From Glutamicibacter uratoxydans (lineage in GTDB: Bacteria; Actinomycetota; Actinomycetes; Actinomycetales; Micrococcaceae), in contig NZ_BJNY01000019.1 in NCBI RefSeq assembly GCF_006539925.1, positions 1-64,000 of the forward strand: DNA of 64,000 nt, given 5' to 3'. Numbering within the stretch: position 1 is the first letter of the stretch; every line of letters starts with the position of its first letter. The translations under genes were made by a program, and so were the position numbers. Of this stretch, positions 8,755-17,501 are shown one piece after another. Below the pieces are notes generated by a model. It saw nothing but the letters and a program-made list of their open reading frames with translations. It had not been told where the DNA came from and searched no databases.

Positions 8755-9549
8755 ATGATCAAGCTCATTGCATCGGACCTGGACGGAACCATCGTCGCCA
8801 AGGACGGAACGATCAGCGACCGCACCCGGCAGGCATTCCTGGCCGCCAGGGAGTCGGGGATCCAGATCGTCTTCGTCACCGGCCGCCCCTTCAGGTGGCT
8901 GACTCCCATTGTCGAGGCCTTCGGCGGGCTCGGCACCGTCATCTGCTCCAACGGGGCGCTGCTCTACGACCTGGAACAGGACAAGGTCATCTGGTCCCGG
9001 ACGCTGCCTGCCAGCACTGCGCGCCAGGCCGCCGAGATCATCCTTGACCATGAGCCCAAGGCTGCCTTCGCCGCCGAAACCACCAAGGGCCTGCACCTGG
9101 GCCCGGGCTTCGCCGACAGGCACCACGACTTCGGGGTGCAGGCGGACCTGGACCTGGGGAACCCCGCGATCGACGCGGAGGGCATCGTGAAGTTCTTGGC
9201 GCGCTCCCCGCACCTGGCGATCGACGACTTCTACGCCGCCGTGGCGCCGGATTTGAGCGACCTGCTCTCCGTCACCCACTCCGCGTTCGACGTCTCCCTG
9301 CTGGAAATGGCGCATGTCAACATCCACAAGGCCAATACGCTGGGCGAATACTGCCGGCGTCTGGGCATCGAAGCCGATGAGGTGATGGCCTTCGGCGACA
9401 TGCCCAACGACATCCAGATGTTGCAGTTCGCGGGACACGGCTACGCCATGGCCTCCGGCCACCCGCAGACGCTTGCCTGCGCACAAAATATCGCTCCGCC
9501 GCTCGCCAGCGACGGCGTAGCCCAGGTGATTGAGGGCCTGCTTAAATGA
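8755..9549 (+). CDS. HAD-superfamily hydrolase, Cof type
   Basis: A phosphatase of 264 residues. Motif I is ASDLDGTIV at the N-terminus, motif II is FVTGRP, and motif IV is FGDMPNDIQML with the metal-binding Asp pair. The large middle cap (about residues 85-185) is of the C2B Cof type. Such enzymes dephosphorylate sugar phosphates, nucleotides or cofactors. The start codon abuts the PfkB kinase stop, and the end overlaps the GDPD start by ATGA. Confidence 0.9.
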   Translation: MIKLIASDLDGTIVAKDGTISDRTRQAFLAARESGIQIVFVTGRPFRWLTPIVEAFGGLGTVICSNGALLYDLEQDKVIWSRTLPASTARQAAEIILDHEPKAAFAAETTKGLHLGPGFADRHHDFGVQADLDLGNPAIDAEGIVKFLARSPHLAIDDFYAAVAPDLSDLLSVTHSAFDVSLLEMAHVNIHKANTLGEYCRRLGIEADEVMAFGDMPNDIQMLQFAGHGYAMASGHPQTLACAQNIAPPLASDGVAQVIEGLLK

Positions 9550-10274
9550 CCTATGCCTTTTCCCACAGGGGAGTCCGCAACGGCCTGGAGGAGAACACCC
9601 TGATCGCCTTCCAGCGCGCTGTCGACCTGGGGATCTCCCATCTTGAATCCGACGTCCACGCCTCCAAGGATGGCACCGTCTACCTCTTCCACGACCACAC
9701 CGTGGACCGGATCACCGAGGGAGCCGGAGCGTTCAACGACTTCACCGACGAGCAGCTGTCGCAGCTGCGCGCCGGTGGAGAAAAGTTGTGCACCCTCGAT
9801 GAAATGCTTGATGCCTTTCCGCACGCGCTGCTGAACCTGGACGTCAAGGACGAACATGTCGTCGGCCCGCTGGCTCAGCTGATCGAGCGCCGCGGCGCCC
9901 ACAACAACATTGCCTTGGCCTCTTTCGACACCAAGCGCAGCGCGAAGGTGGCCAGCCTGCTGTCGCGGCATATCCGGCGCTCGCCGGGCGAACTGCGCAT
10001 GGTGCTCATCTGGCTCTTTGCCCACGCTATAGGACGGATTCCACAGCGGCTGATCAAGGACTTCTGGGCGGTGCAGGTCCCCTACAAGCACGGGAAAATT
10101 CCGGTTGCCACCGCCCGCTTCATCAAGGCGGTGCACCGGGCAGGATCCCAGGTACACGTTTGGGTGGTCAACGACGAAGAAACCATGCGCACATTGGTGG
10201 CGAAGAAGGCAGATGCAATCATGAGCGACGACGGCCAGCTGCTGATGAGGGTGCTGAATTCGAAGAATCGCTGA
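9546..10274 (+). CDS. Glycerophosphodiester phosphodiesterase family protein
   Basis: A GDPD-fold enzyme of 242 residues expected to cleave glycerophosphodiesters into glycerol-3-phosphate and an alcohol. HRG and EEN near residues 8-18, HLESDVHASKDG with the metal-binding Glu/Asp, and LFHDHTVDR with the second catalytic His are all present. There is no signal peptide, so it acts in the cytoplasm. It is the last gene of the run starting at 6392. The region 10275-10484 after it is AT-rich and shows no gene. Confidence 0.9.
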   Translation: MTYAFSHRGVRNGLEENTLIAFQRAVDLGISHLESDVHASKDGTVYLFHDHTVDRITEGAGAFNDFTDEQLSQLRAGGEKLCTLDEMLDAFPHALLNLDVKDEHVVGPLAQLIERRGAHNNIALASFDTKRSAKVASLLSRHIRRSPGELRMVLIWLFAHAIGRIPQRLIKDFWAVQVPYKHGKIPVATARFIKAVHRAGSQVHVWVVNDEETMRTLVAKKADAIMSDDGQLLMRVLNSKNR

Positions 10275-10484
10275 AAATCAGTACTCCGGATGACTTTGGG
10301 CGCCACAAGCTCTCGGCGGCAAGAAATTCTGCATTGATTTAAGGTTCTCTAATCAAAAAAGTTGAATTTCTGAAACGCGATCTCATACGTGGGTATTAGA
10401 TACAGTTTTCGGGGGCGGTTTATATCGCTTATCCGGCCAATTGAGCAGGGCCTGAATAATTCCTGCTGAGGCTAAAATTCTTTC

Positions 10485-11393
10485 ATGCCTATTAGCCAGC
10501 GGTTCACATTATCCAGCCTCCGCGCGAACTCTCCCCAACGGCTGGCCTCGCACCCCGCGCTGGCTTTCAGGAGCTTGAATGAACGGCTGGTGCGCGAGGT
10601 GGCGGGAGTGCAGCGCATCGCCGACCTCACTGCCCGCAATGTGCGCATCATCGGAGCAGCAGAACTGCTCGATGCCCGATCGGTTCCGACTGCGCTTCGA
10701 GAACTCCTGGAAAACGGCTGCTTGGTGCTCTTCATTGAAGCCGACGCGGAGCAGCTGGCAGAACTGGGCATGCGCTTTGGCCCTTGGCTGCACCGGGTGG
10801 ATTCGAGCACGGAGACAACCGGGCTGTACATGCTGAACGTGGATCGTATTATTCATACTCCGCTGGGCCAGACGGCGGCTGTGCGCCGGGCCTTGGCTGG
10901 GATGTCGACAGTGAAAATGCGCAGCGCGGCCATCAAGGAAATCGGCTCCGAGATAGAGCTGAATCGTGCAGGGTGGTTGTCGAGAACAATCCACAGCCCG
11001 CATTTCCTGGTCTATATTCTGGTTTTCGTTTATTCGTCCCTGCGAGCCCTGCCGGTGGTTTTTATCAAGCAGTTCCACGGCAGTCTCGTGGTCTTGTGGT
11101 CCATCGACATCATCACCGCGGTTCCCTATACCTGGGGCGTGCTGGCGATGCTCTTTGCCAAGCGCTGGCAGGTGCGCCTGGCCGGAACGCTGACGACCTT
11201 GGTGACCTTTGTGTCGCCCTATGTGTATTTCTGGTTGCACGGCAGGAACTACCCGCCGTATGTAGCATTGATCATCCTTGGACTGACACTGCTTAGCATT
11301 TTTCTGGAACTGGGCAAATTCAATGAAGAACGCCGGCTGCGGGCGCGCTATGCAAAAGCCGCCGCAACAGCATGCGCTGCGGCGGCGGCTTAG
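10485..11393 (+). CDS. Unknown protein with soluble N-terminus and four C-terminal membrane helices
   Basis: A protein of 302 residues that matches no family I can name. Residues 1-165 look soluble and mixed alpha/beta, with NVRIIGAAELLDARSVP and CLVLFIEADAEQLAELG. Four hydrophobic helices follow (about residues 170-192, 205-225, 232-250 and 255-274), and then a charged KFNEERRLRARYAK segment and an Ala-rich end. The Ala-rich codons form a GC-rich hairpin at 11358-11386. It converges on the phosphatidyltransferase gene with 4 bp between stops. A membrane-anchored sensor or lipid-linked role is possible but not supported by motifs. Confidence 0.7.
   Translation: MPISQRFTLSSLRANSPQRLASHPALAFRSLNERLVREVAGVQRIADLTARNVRIIGAAELLDARSVPTALRELLENGCLVLFIEADAEQLAELGMRFGPWLHRVDSSTETTGLYMLNVDRIIHTPLGQTAAVRRALAGMSTVKMRSAAIKEIGSEIELNRAGWLSRTIHSPHFLVYILVFVYSSLRALPVVFIKQFHGSLVVLWSIDIITAVPYTWGVLAMLFAKRWQVRLAGTLTTLVTFVSPYVYFWLHGRNYPPYVALIILGLTLLSIFLELGKFNEERRLRARYAKAAATACAAAAA
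11358..11386. terminator. Hairpin inside the end of the unknown membrane protein gene
   Basis: GCCGCCGCA (11358-11366) pairs with TGCGGCGGC (11378-11386) with an 11-nt loop. It lies in the last codons of the rightward gene and just beyond the stop of the leftward phosphatidyltransferase gene, so it could reduce read-through in both directions. No U-tract follows. Confidence 0.35.
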
Positions 11394-11397
11394 CGGG

Positions 11398-12126
11398 CTA
11401 GCTGCGTTCTGCGGCGGCTTTCCATGTTGCCGCCACCGAGCGGATCAGGCCAAGGGCTACCAGCCACACGCCGGAAGCGATCCAAATAATGGTCGTCCAG
11501 ATATTGGCTTCCGGATAGCCCACAACCATAATCGCCGAAGCCGCGATCCATGCCGCCGCCGCCGCGATGTTCACCGGCATCAGGCGCTTGACGCGCAGCG
11601 GGTGCACAAAGGCAATGGGAGCCCAGGTCAGGATCGAGAAGATGATGACGATGATGCTGGTAACGACGATCGACGGACTGATGAACCAGAGCGCCAAGGC
11701 GACGATGTTCCACGCCGCCGGGAAGCCCATGAAGTAGTAGTCATTGGTCTTCATCTGCGCATTGGCATAGCAGAACATCGAAGTCAGGTTGATCAGCACC
11801 AGCAGGAAGACGCCCCAGGCGCCTTCGCCAAGCAGGCCGGTCTTGAACATGAACAGGGCCGGTATGAAGGTCCACGTCAGATAGTCGATGATCGAGTCAA
11901 GGATGACTCCGTCGAAGTTCGGCGCATATTTTCCCACCTCGGCGGCCCGGGCCATCGAGCCGTCAACACCGTCGACCACAAGGGCGATGCCCAAGTACAG
12001 CCACATGAGCTTGGGCTGATTGTCCGACAGCGCCAGCAGCGCCAGCGTCGCCCAAATGATGCCCGTCAGGGTGAAGGCGTGTACAGCCCAGGCGGTAATG
12101 ACTTTATTACGTGGAAGCGATGACAT
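11398..12126 (-). CDS. pcs: CDP-alcohol phosphatidyltransferase, phosphatidylcholine-synthase-like
   Basis: A membrane enzyme of 242 residues with about seven to eight helices. The CDP-alcohol phosphotransferase motif is complete: DGVDGSMAR (residues 52-60), then FDGVILDSIIDY with Asp72, Asp77 and Asp81. The spacing between AR and the following Gly is longer than the common eight residues, and the motif is followed by LTWTFIPALF. Both features are characteristic of bacterial phosphatidylcholine synthases, which condense choline with CDP-diacylglycerol. The superfamily is certain; choline as substrate is inferred. No choline-uptake gene is adjacent. Confidence 0.72.
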   Translation of the reverse strand: MSSLPRNKVITAWAVHAFTLTGIIWATLALLALSDNQPKLMWLYLGIALVVDGVDGSMARAAEVGKYAPNFDGVILDSIIDYLTWTFIPALFMFKTGLLGEGAWGVFLLVLINLTSMFCYANAQMKTNDYYFMGFPAAWNIVALALWFISPSIVVTSIIVIIFSILTWAPIAFVHPLRVKRLMPVNIAAAAAWIAASAIMVVGYPEANIWTTIIWIASGVWLVALGLIRSVAATWKAAAERS

Positions 12127-12248
12127 CCGATGCTTTCTTGGCGGGAGGAGCGGACCGGGCAGTCCCCCTGTGCAATGCAGAATGATGCTGCGAATCCTGA
12201 AAGCAAAATATCAGCGGGGCGTTTTGTCCACCGAGTTATGATACCGCC

Positions 12249-12275
12249 GAAAAATCCGAATTTGTTGGATTTTTC
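12249..12275. promoter_or_regulatory. Inverted repeat in a gene-free gap
   Basis: The gap 12127-12411 shows no credible gene. It contains GAAAAATCC (12249-12257) and GGATTTTTC (12267-12275), a perfect 9-bp inverted repeat with a 9-nt loop. Read either way the arms give a T-run, so it may be a terminator for the leftward degenerate-phosphotransferase transcript or an operator upstream of the phosphatidyltransferase gene. Confidence 0.35.
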
Positions 12276-12411
12276 ATCAAAGAATCTCTGCAGGAGGGCG
12301 ATAGCTGCCATGAAATCACGGGTTGAAAGTCAACCGTCAAAATAATGTGAGCTTCAGTACCTATGAGTTATTCAATAGCTGAAACGCTTTCAAAAACAAT
12401 TATTCGCGCGC

Positions 12412-13389
12412 CTAGCCCAAGGCCAGCGTGTCGAGGACCAGCTGCGAGTGGGCGGCCAGCTGCTCGTCGTCGGCGTCCAGCAGCAGGCGCAGCCAGGTTT
12501 CATGCTGCGACAAGGAAGCCACGAAGACCGCGGGATCGATCAGGCTGTAGAGCTCATCGGGGGTTCCATAGGCAGCGAACTCGCCGAGGTAGGCCGCGAG
12601 GACTCGCATGACGCGTTCGTCGTCCATGCTGCAGTCCCAGGCTTCGCACATCGCAGCCAATGGCACCGCCAGCGATGAGAAGGGGTGCGCCCAATGGGCG
12701 GATCCAAGGTTCAAAATTCGACCGTGCACGCCGGTTTCTGCCGGGACCACCACCTGGGCAAGATCAAAGGCGCCGTGTTCGAGGCTCAGCGGCACTGGCC
12801 CCGCATGCAACGCCTGGGCCGCCGTATTGAGCCTGTCGATGTGGGCGACCAGGGAATCAGCACGCGAGGGATCAAGATACAGCGGGTGGGACGGATCCAG
12901 AGACACGTGGAGCATGAGCGCCTGCTCGAACTGCTCCGGGAGGAACTGCGGGTCCACCACGGTAACGCCCGAATCGAAGAAGTCCTCCTCGTGTCCCATC
13001 AGCGCCACCTGGAACGAGCCGAGCGAGGCCAGCGCAAGCTCCCAGGTTTCAACGGTGTCGCCCAGATCGGCAAGGGTATGCCCGAAATCGGGGCTGAGCA
13101 TGTAGCCGGCCATGCGGTCGATGGCCAATGGCATGACTACCTTGTCGGGAATTAGTTCGCCGGCTTTGACCGTTGCCGCCGCTTCGGAGGCAAGACCTGG
13201 CGCGGCGGCGCTGAAAATCAGGTCTGCCGCGTCGGTATGGACAATTGCTGAAATCTGGTGCAGGTCGGCAGGCCAAAAGTCGGGGCCGCCAACCCTTGAA
13301 ATGCCGTAGGCGCTGCAGGCCTGGTCGATCCACTCGGCGGCCGCTTCACGCCAGTCATCGCTATTCCATACATCTATCCACTGAGCCAC
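12412..13389 (-). CDS. Degenerate aminoglycoside-phosphotransferase-fold protein (probable pseudokinase)
   Basis: The 325-residue protein follows the layout of actinobacterial APH-like phosphotransferases: LIFSAAAPGLASEA (residues 58-70), LAIDRMAGYMLSPDFG (88-103), then LEHGAFDLAQVVVP (203-216) and NLGSAHWAHPFSSL (227-240). The key residues are changed. The nucleotide-binding Lys expected near position 60 is Ser, the HxDLHxxN catalytic motif is HGAFDLAQ, and the metal-binding Asp of the FDWGD-type motif is Asn227. It is therefore unlikely to transfer phosphate. The open frame is intact with normal GC, which argues for a retained binding role. It is divergent from the HAD/GH65 fusion. Confidence 0.65.
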   Translation of the reverse strand: MAQWIDVWNSDDWREAAAEWIDQACSAYGISRVGGPDFWPADLHQISAIVHTDAADLIFSAAAPGLASEAAATVKAGELIPDKVVMPLAIDRMAGYMLSPDFGHTLADLGDTVETWELALASLGSFQVALMGHEEDFFDSGVTVVDPQFLPEQFEQALMLHVSLDPSHPLYLDPSRADSLVAHIDRLNTAAQALHAGPVPLSLEHGAFDLAQVVVPAETGVHGRILNLGSAHWAHPFSSLAVPLAAMCEAWDCSMDDERVMRVLAAYLGEFAAYGTPDELYSLIDPAVFVASLSQHETWLRLLLDADDEQLAAHSQLVLDTLALG

Positions 13390-13482
13390 ACCCTTATCGT
13401 AGTATGCGAAAGCAAATGCGTTCAGTTGCTACCGTAGGGACTACGGCCAGTATTTGCTCTTTTCTATCGAAGGATTTCGATC

Positions 13483-16400
13483 GTGAACGCTTTTCGCCCC
13501 CACTACCGGCACCGTGACTACAAGGCCGTGCTTTTCGACCTCGACGGCGTCCTGACGCCTACGGCACTGCTGCACCGTGTTGCCTGGCAGGAACTTTTCA
13601 GCGGCTTTTTTGCGCAGAAGCACCCGGATGTTCCCGGATATACAGTCGACGACTACTTCACCCTGTTGGACGGCCGGCCCCGCTACGACGGGGTGGCGGC
13701 GGTGCTTGAATCGCGCAATATCTCGCTGCCCTTCGGCAGCCCCAGCGATGACCCGGGCTATGGCTCCATCTGCGCGCTGGGAAACCTGAAAAACAGTGTC
13801 TTCACCAGCGTGTTGGAGCGCGACGGCATTGAACCTTATGCCGGGTCCCTGGCATATCTTCACCAGGTGCTGGATGCCGGGCTGGATGTCGCAGTGGTTT
13901 CATCATCGCGCAATGCCCGTGCGGTGCTGGCGGCCTCCGGCCTGCTGCCGTTGATTCCCGTCATCATGAGCGGCACCGAGGCCACCGCCCGGCAGCTGCC
14001 GGGCAAGCCGGCCCCGGATACCTTCACCGCCACGGCGCAGGACCTCGGCTGGCGCCCCGAGGAATGCGTGGTCATCGAAGATGCCTCCAGCGGCGTGTCT
14101 GCAGCGCGGGCAGGAGGCTTCAAAGTGGTGGGCGTGGCCCGCGAAGACAACGCCGAGGACCTGATGGACGCCGGGGCCCACTTCGTTGTCGAAGACTTGG
14201 GCGAGCTGGTTTCCGCGGAAGCCGCCGATGCCTGGGAATATGATTCCTGGTCGATCACTCGCTCGGGCAGCCGCGATGAAACCGGTGCTCAGGACACGGT
14301 CTTCTCCCTGGGCAATGGCTTCCTCGGGGCTCGTTCGGCGCAGGTCGGGCTGGGGGAGCAGGTGGGCGGCAGCTTCATCAACGGCCTGCATGAGACCTGG
14401 CAGATCCGCCATGCGGAGGGCGCCTTCGGCCTGGCCGAAACCGGGCAGACCATGATCTGCGCCCCTGACTTCCGCACCCTGCGCGTGTTCATCAACGACG
14501 AGGCGCTGGAAATCGGCCGCACCGAGATGCTGCGCGATGACCTGAGGCTGGACTTCCGCGAAGGCGCGCTGATCGCCACCACCCTGTGGCGCACCGCCGA
14601 AGGCCACCGCGTGGCGGTCACCGCCCGCACCATGATTTCCTTCACCGACCGCCACCTGGCGGTGCAGGACCTGCATGTGCGGCTGCTCGATGCCCCGGCC
14701 CATGTGCTCGTGCAGTCTGCAATCATCGGCTACCGCTCCCAACGCCCGGTGGCTACCCCGGAACAGCTTGATGAGACCGGTCCCGGCTTCGATCCGCGCA
14801 AGGCCGAGGAGTCAAGCAAGAACCCGCTGACTCCCGCCGGCCACACCCAGCAGGGCGCCCGGATGGGCATTTCCTATGACGTTGCAGGCTCGGGCATGAG
14901 CGTGGCTGCGATGGTAGAACACCAGGTCAGCACCACCGGCGGCGGCAACCCCCAAGTGGAGATCAACCGCACCGTGGCCGAGGACCGCGCCGAAGAGATC
15001 ACCAGCGTCCGCTTGGAGGCCTCCCAAGGGCTGCGCGTTGCAAAGTTCGCCGTGTACCACTGCTCGCGGCGTCACCCGGCCCAGGAGATGCTCAAGCGAT
15101 CCACTCGCGCACTGGGACATTTGGTGCCGCGCGGCATCGACGAGCACTTCCGCACCCAGCGCGACTTCATGAAAGAGTATTGGAAGCGCAGCGACGTGGT
15201 GGTGGAAAGCCGCGACAAGCTGCTGCAGCGCAAGATCCGTTGGAACCTCTTCCAGCTGGCCCAGGCTTCTGCACGGGCCGATGGGCTGGGCATCAGCGCC
15301 AAGGGTGTCAGCGGCAACGGCTACTCGGGTCACTATTTCTGGGACACAGAGATCTACGTGATGCCGTTCTTGACCTATACAAATCCGCAGTGGGCGCGAA
15401 ATACCCTGCGGGCAAGGGTCTCCATGATTCCGGCGGCCCGGCGCCGCGCACACATTATGAACGAGGCAGGCCTGCTCTTCCCGTGGCGCACCATCAACGG
15501 GGAAGAAGCCAGCGCCTACTACCCGGCGGGCACCGCGCAGTATCACATCAACGCCGACGTGGTGTATTCGATGAACCGCTACCTCACCGCGGTGGAGGAC
15601 GACGAATTCCTGATTGCCGGCGGCGCCGCCATCCTGGTGGGTACTGCGCGCATGTGGGTTTCGCTGGGCTTCTGGCGCGGCAGCGGCAGCAGCGAACGCT
15701 TCCACATCTACGGGGTGACAGGCCCGGATGAGTACACGGCTGTGGTCAACGACAATGTCTACACCAACGTGATGGCGCGCTTCAACCTGCAGCGCAGCGC
15801 CCGATTGCTGCGGGAATTCGCACAGCGCCATCCGCGGGACTATAAGCAGCTGGCCACTGAGCTGCAGCTTGATGCCCAAGAGCTGGAAGAATGGGACAAG
15901 GCCGCCGCCTGCATGCATATCCCGTACTCGGAAACCGTGGGAATCCATCCCCAGGACGAGCATTTCCTGAACCGCGAGGTCTGGGACCTGGCAAACACCG
16001 GACCCGACAAGCGCCCGCTGCTGCTTCACTACCACCCGCTGGTGATCTACCGTTTCCAGGTCATCAAGCAGGCGGACACGGTGCTTGCCCTATGGCTTCG
16101 CTCATCTGATTTCACCCACGAGCAGAAGCTTGCGGACTTCAACTACTACGACCCGCTGACTACCGGAGACTCGACGCTGTCTGCCACCGTGCAGTCGATC
16201 CTCGCCGCCGAGGTCGGCTACCGGGATCTTGCATGGGAGTACTTCGAGCATGCGCTGAACGTGGATCTTGAAGACCTGCATAGCAACACGTCCGACGGCG
16301 TCCATGTGGCTTCCACCGGCGGCGTCTGGTCGGCGCTGGTCTACGGCTTCGCCGGGCTGCGCGATGACGATGACAGGCTGTGCTTCGACCCGCGGCTTCC

Positions 16401-16671
16401 TGACCAGTGGGGTTCCATGAGCTTCAAGCTGGCATGGCATGGCACTCGGATCCAGGTGAAAATTCTGCCGCGCAGCATTGAGTTCACCCTGCGCGGTCCG
16501 CACTCCCGCCCGGTGTGGGTGCGCGGTGTGCAGGTCGACCTGCCGGTGGATGAGACCATCAGCGTGCCCTTGGACGACCAGGGACCGCGTCGTGAAGGAC
16601 GCCCGACCTTGGAACATGTCCTTTCCCTGCAGCAGGAGGTTGGAGCGGAGATCCCCACCAAGGCCTGGTAG
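13483..16671 (+). CDS. Fused beta-phosphoglucomutase-like HAD domain and GH65 glycoside phosphorylase
   Basis: A 1062-residue two-enzyme fusion. Residues 1-245 are a HAD/beta-phosphoglucomutase domain (FDLDGVL with Asp19 and Asp21; VIEDASSGVSAARAGG near 205). Residues ~255-1050 are a GH65 protein: N-terminal beta-sandwich, (alpha/alpha)6 barrel with the proton donor Glu750 in VTGPDEYTAVVNDNVYTN, and a C-terminal beta domain. GH65 enzymes phosphorolyse alpha-glucosides such as maltose, trehalose or kojibiose to beta-glucose-1-phosphate. The HAD half would turn that into glucose-6-phosphate. Fusions of these domains are known in actinobacteria. The exact disaccharide is not predictable. It is probably cytoplasmic. 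Confidence 0.92.
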   Translation: MNAFRPHYRHRDYKAVLFDLDGVLTPTALLHRVAWQELFSGFFAQKHPDVPGYTVDDYFTLLDGRPRYDGVAAVLESRNISLPFGSPSDDPGYGSICALGNLKNSVFTSVLERDGIEPYAGSLAYLHQVLDAGLDVAVVSSSRNARAVLAASGLLPLIPVIMSGTEATARQLPGKPAPDTFTATAQDLGWRPEECVVIEDASSGVSAARAGGFKVVGVAREDNAEDLMDAGAHFVVEDLGELVSAEAADAWEYDSWSITRSGSRDETGAQDTVFSLGNGFLGARSAQVGLGEQVGGSFINGLHETWQIRHAEGAFGLAETGQTMICAPDFRTLRVFINDEALEIGRTEMLRDDLRLDFREGALIATTLWRTAEGHRVAVTARTMISFTDRHLAVQDLHVRLLDAPAHVLVQSAIIGYRSQRPVATPEQLDETGPGFDPRKAEESSKNPLTPAGHTQQGARMGISYDVAGSGMSVAAMVEHQVSTTGGGNPQVEINRTVAEDRAEEITSVRLEASQGLRVAKFAVYHCSRRHPAQEMLKRSTRALGHLVPRGIDEHFRTQRDFMKEYWKRSDVVVESRDKLLQRKIRWNLFQLAQASARADGLGISAKGVSGNGYSGHYFWDTEIYVMPFLTYTNPQWARNTLRARVSMIPAARRRAHIMNEAGLLFPWRTINGEEASAYYPAGTAQYHINADVVYSMNRYLTAVEDDEFLIAGGAAILVGTARMWVSLGFWRGSGSSERFHIYGVTGPDEYTAVVNDNVYTNVMARFNLQRSARLLREFAQRHPRDYKQLATELQLDAQELEEWDKAAACMHIPYSETVGIHPQDEHFLNREVWDLANTGPDKRPLLLHYHPLVIYRFQVIKQADTVLALWLRSSDFTHEQKLADFNYYDPLTTGDSTLSATVQSILAAEVGYRDLAWEYFEHALNVDLEDLHSNTSDGVHVASTGGVWSALVYGFAGLRDDDDRLCFDPRLPDQWGSMSFKLAWHGTRIQVKILPRSIEFTLRGPHSRPVWVRGVQVDLPVDETISVPLDDQGPRREGRPTLEHVLSLQQEVGAEIPTKAW

Positions 16672-16722
16672 GTCTGTGGATAACCAGAAACCCGAGATCT
16701 GATTTGTGGATACCATGCCTGC

Positions 16723-17247
16723 ATGGCTTCCAATCCACAGCCCGCGGGTGCCGCCCTCAAGCGCGCGGTCCAATGGCTCGGCTTCTGGCTTGCCGCTTTT
16801 GCGGCATTGTCGGTGGCGGTTCATTGGTCTGCGCATGAGGGCGAGCTGAAAGCAGACATCGACTGGATGCTCACGTCATTTTCTGCACCGCTGGTATGGA
16901 TAGTTCAGGAAATGCCTGCCCCGCTAGCGACTCTGATCGTGGGATCGGCAGCCCTTGCTACAGGGCTGTTGGGATGGAGCCAGAAGCGGAAAGCTGATCA
17001 AAAAGCAGAATGGTGGCGCAGGATCCAATACTCGATCGATCTGATTACTTCAGAAAAGAAAGACGAAGTCATTGTAGGTACATTGATTCTTGCGCATCTT
17101 GGCAATGAGAATCCTCAAGGGAAGATATTGCTTCGCAGGAGCACCCCGATCTCTGACCACAGTGATCGTGAGCTTTTCAGAATAATTGCCGAGAAATTGA
17201 TCGGCCAAGTTGAAAACAACGGAGCTAAACTAAAAGAAGGCCCCTAG
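16723..17247 (+). CDS. Unknown membrane protein of 174 residues
   Basis: Two hydrophobic segments (about residues 16-36 and 44-82, the second probably two helices) are followed by a charged soluble tail (SQKRKADQKAEWWRRIQYSIDLITSEKKDE). No family is recognised. The last third is AT-richer than its neighbours, like the small gene that follows it, so the pair may have been acquired. It starts 51 bp after the GH65 fusion and may be read through from it. Confidence 0.6.
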   Translation: MASNPQPAGAALKRAVQWLGFWLAAFAALSVAVHWSAHEGELKADIDWMLTSFSAPLVWIVQEMPAPLATLIVGSAALATGLLGWSQKRKADQKAEWWRRIQYSIDLITSEKKDEVIVGTLILAHLGNENPQGKILLRRSTPISDHSDRELFRIIAEKLIGQVENNGAKLKEGP

Positions 17248-17266
17248 GTTTAATGAGGGAGTAGCG

Positions 17267-17443
17267 ATGGACGACAACAAGGATCCAAATGTTTACGCAG
17301 ATCCTGAGGTTCAGGCTGCGCTCAAGGATCTGATTTCTGCGTTGGATAAGGTTGATCAGGAACAGCTCAGAGCAAAGTCGCCACTAAGAAATATTATCAA
17401 TTTGATCTTTCGACGGCCGACGCAAGTCCCTTTGAATCATTAG
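17267..17443 (+). CDS. 58-residue hypothetical protein
   Basis: A short frame beginning MDDNKDPNVYADPEVQAALK and ending RPTQVPLNH. GAGGGAG (17255-17261) is a good ribosome-binding site 5 nt before the ATG at 17267. It begins 19 nt after the preceding unknown gene and a strong terminator follows 3 nt after its stop, which together support a real last gene of a small operon. The sequence is acidic at the start, helical in the middle and basic near the end. Function unknown. Confidence 0.6.
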   Translation: MDDNKDPNVYADPEVQAALKDLISALDKVDQEQLRAKSPLRNIINLIFRRPTQVPLNH

Positions 17444-17446
17444 ACA

Positions 17447-17480
17447 AAAAGTTCTGCCAGGATGATCTGGCAGAACTTTT
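17447..17480. terminator. Bidirectional terminator
   Basis: AAAAGTTCTGCCAG (17447-17460) and CTGGCAGAACTTTT (17467-17480) form a perfect 14-bp stem with a 6-nt loop, with A-run and T-run ends. It separates the rightward 58-residue gene from the leftward sugar porter and can serve both. Confidence 0.9.
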
Positions 17481-17501
17481 CTAGTTGAAGGGCCGAGAAG
17501 C

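Noticed and set aside
12130-12345. Rightward open frame of 71 codons in the gap after the phosphatidyltransferase gene
   Set aside because: Overlaps the promoter side of the leftward gene, has no convincing ribosome-binding site and the product has no plausible fold.
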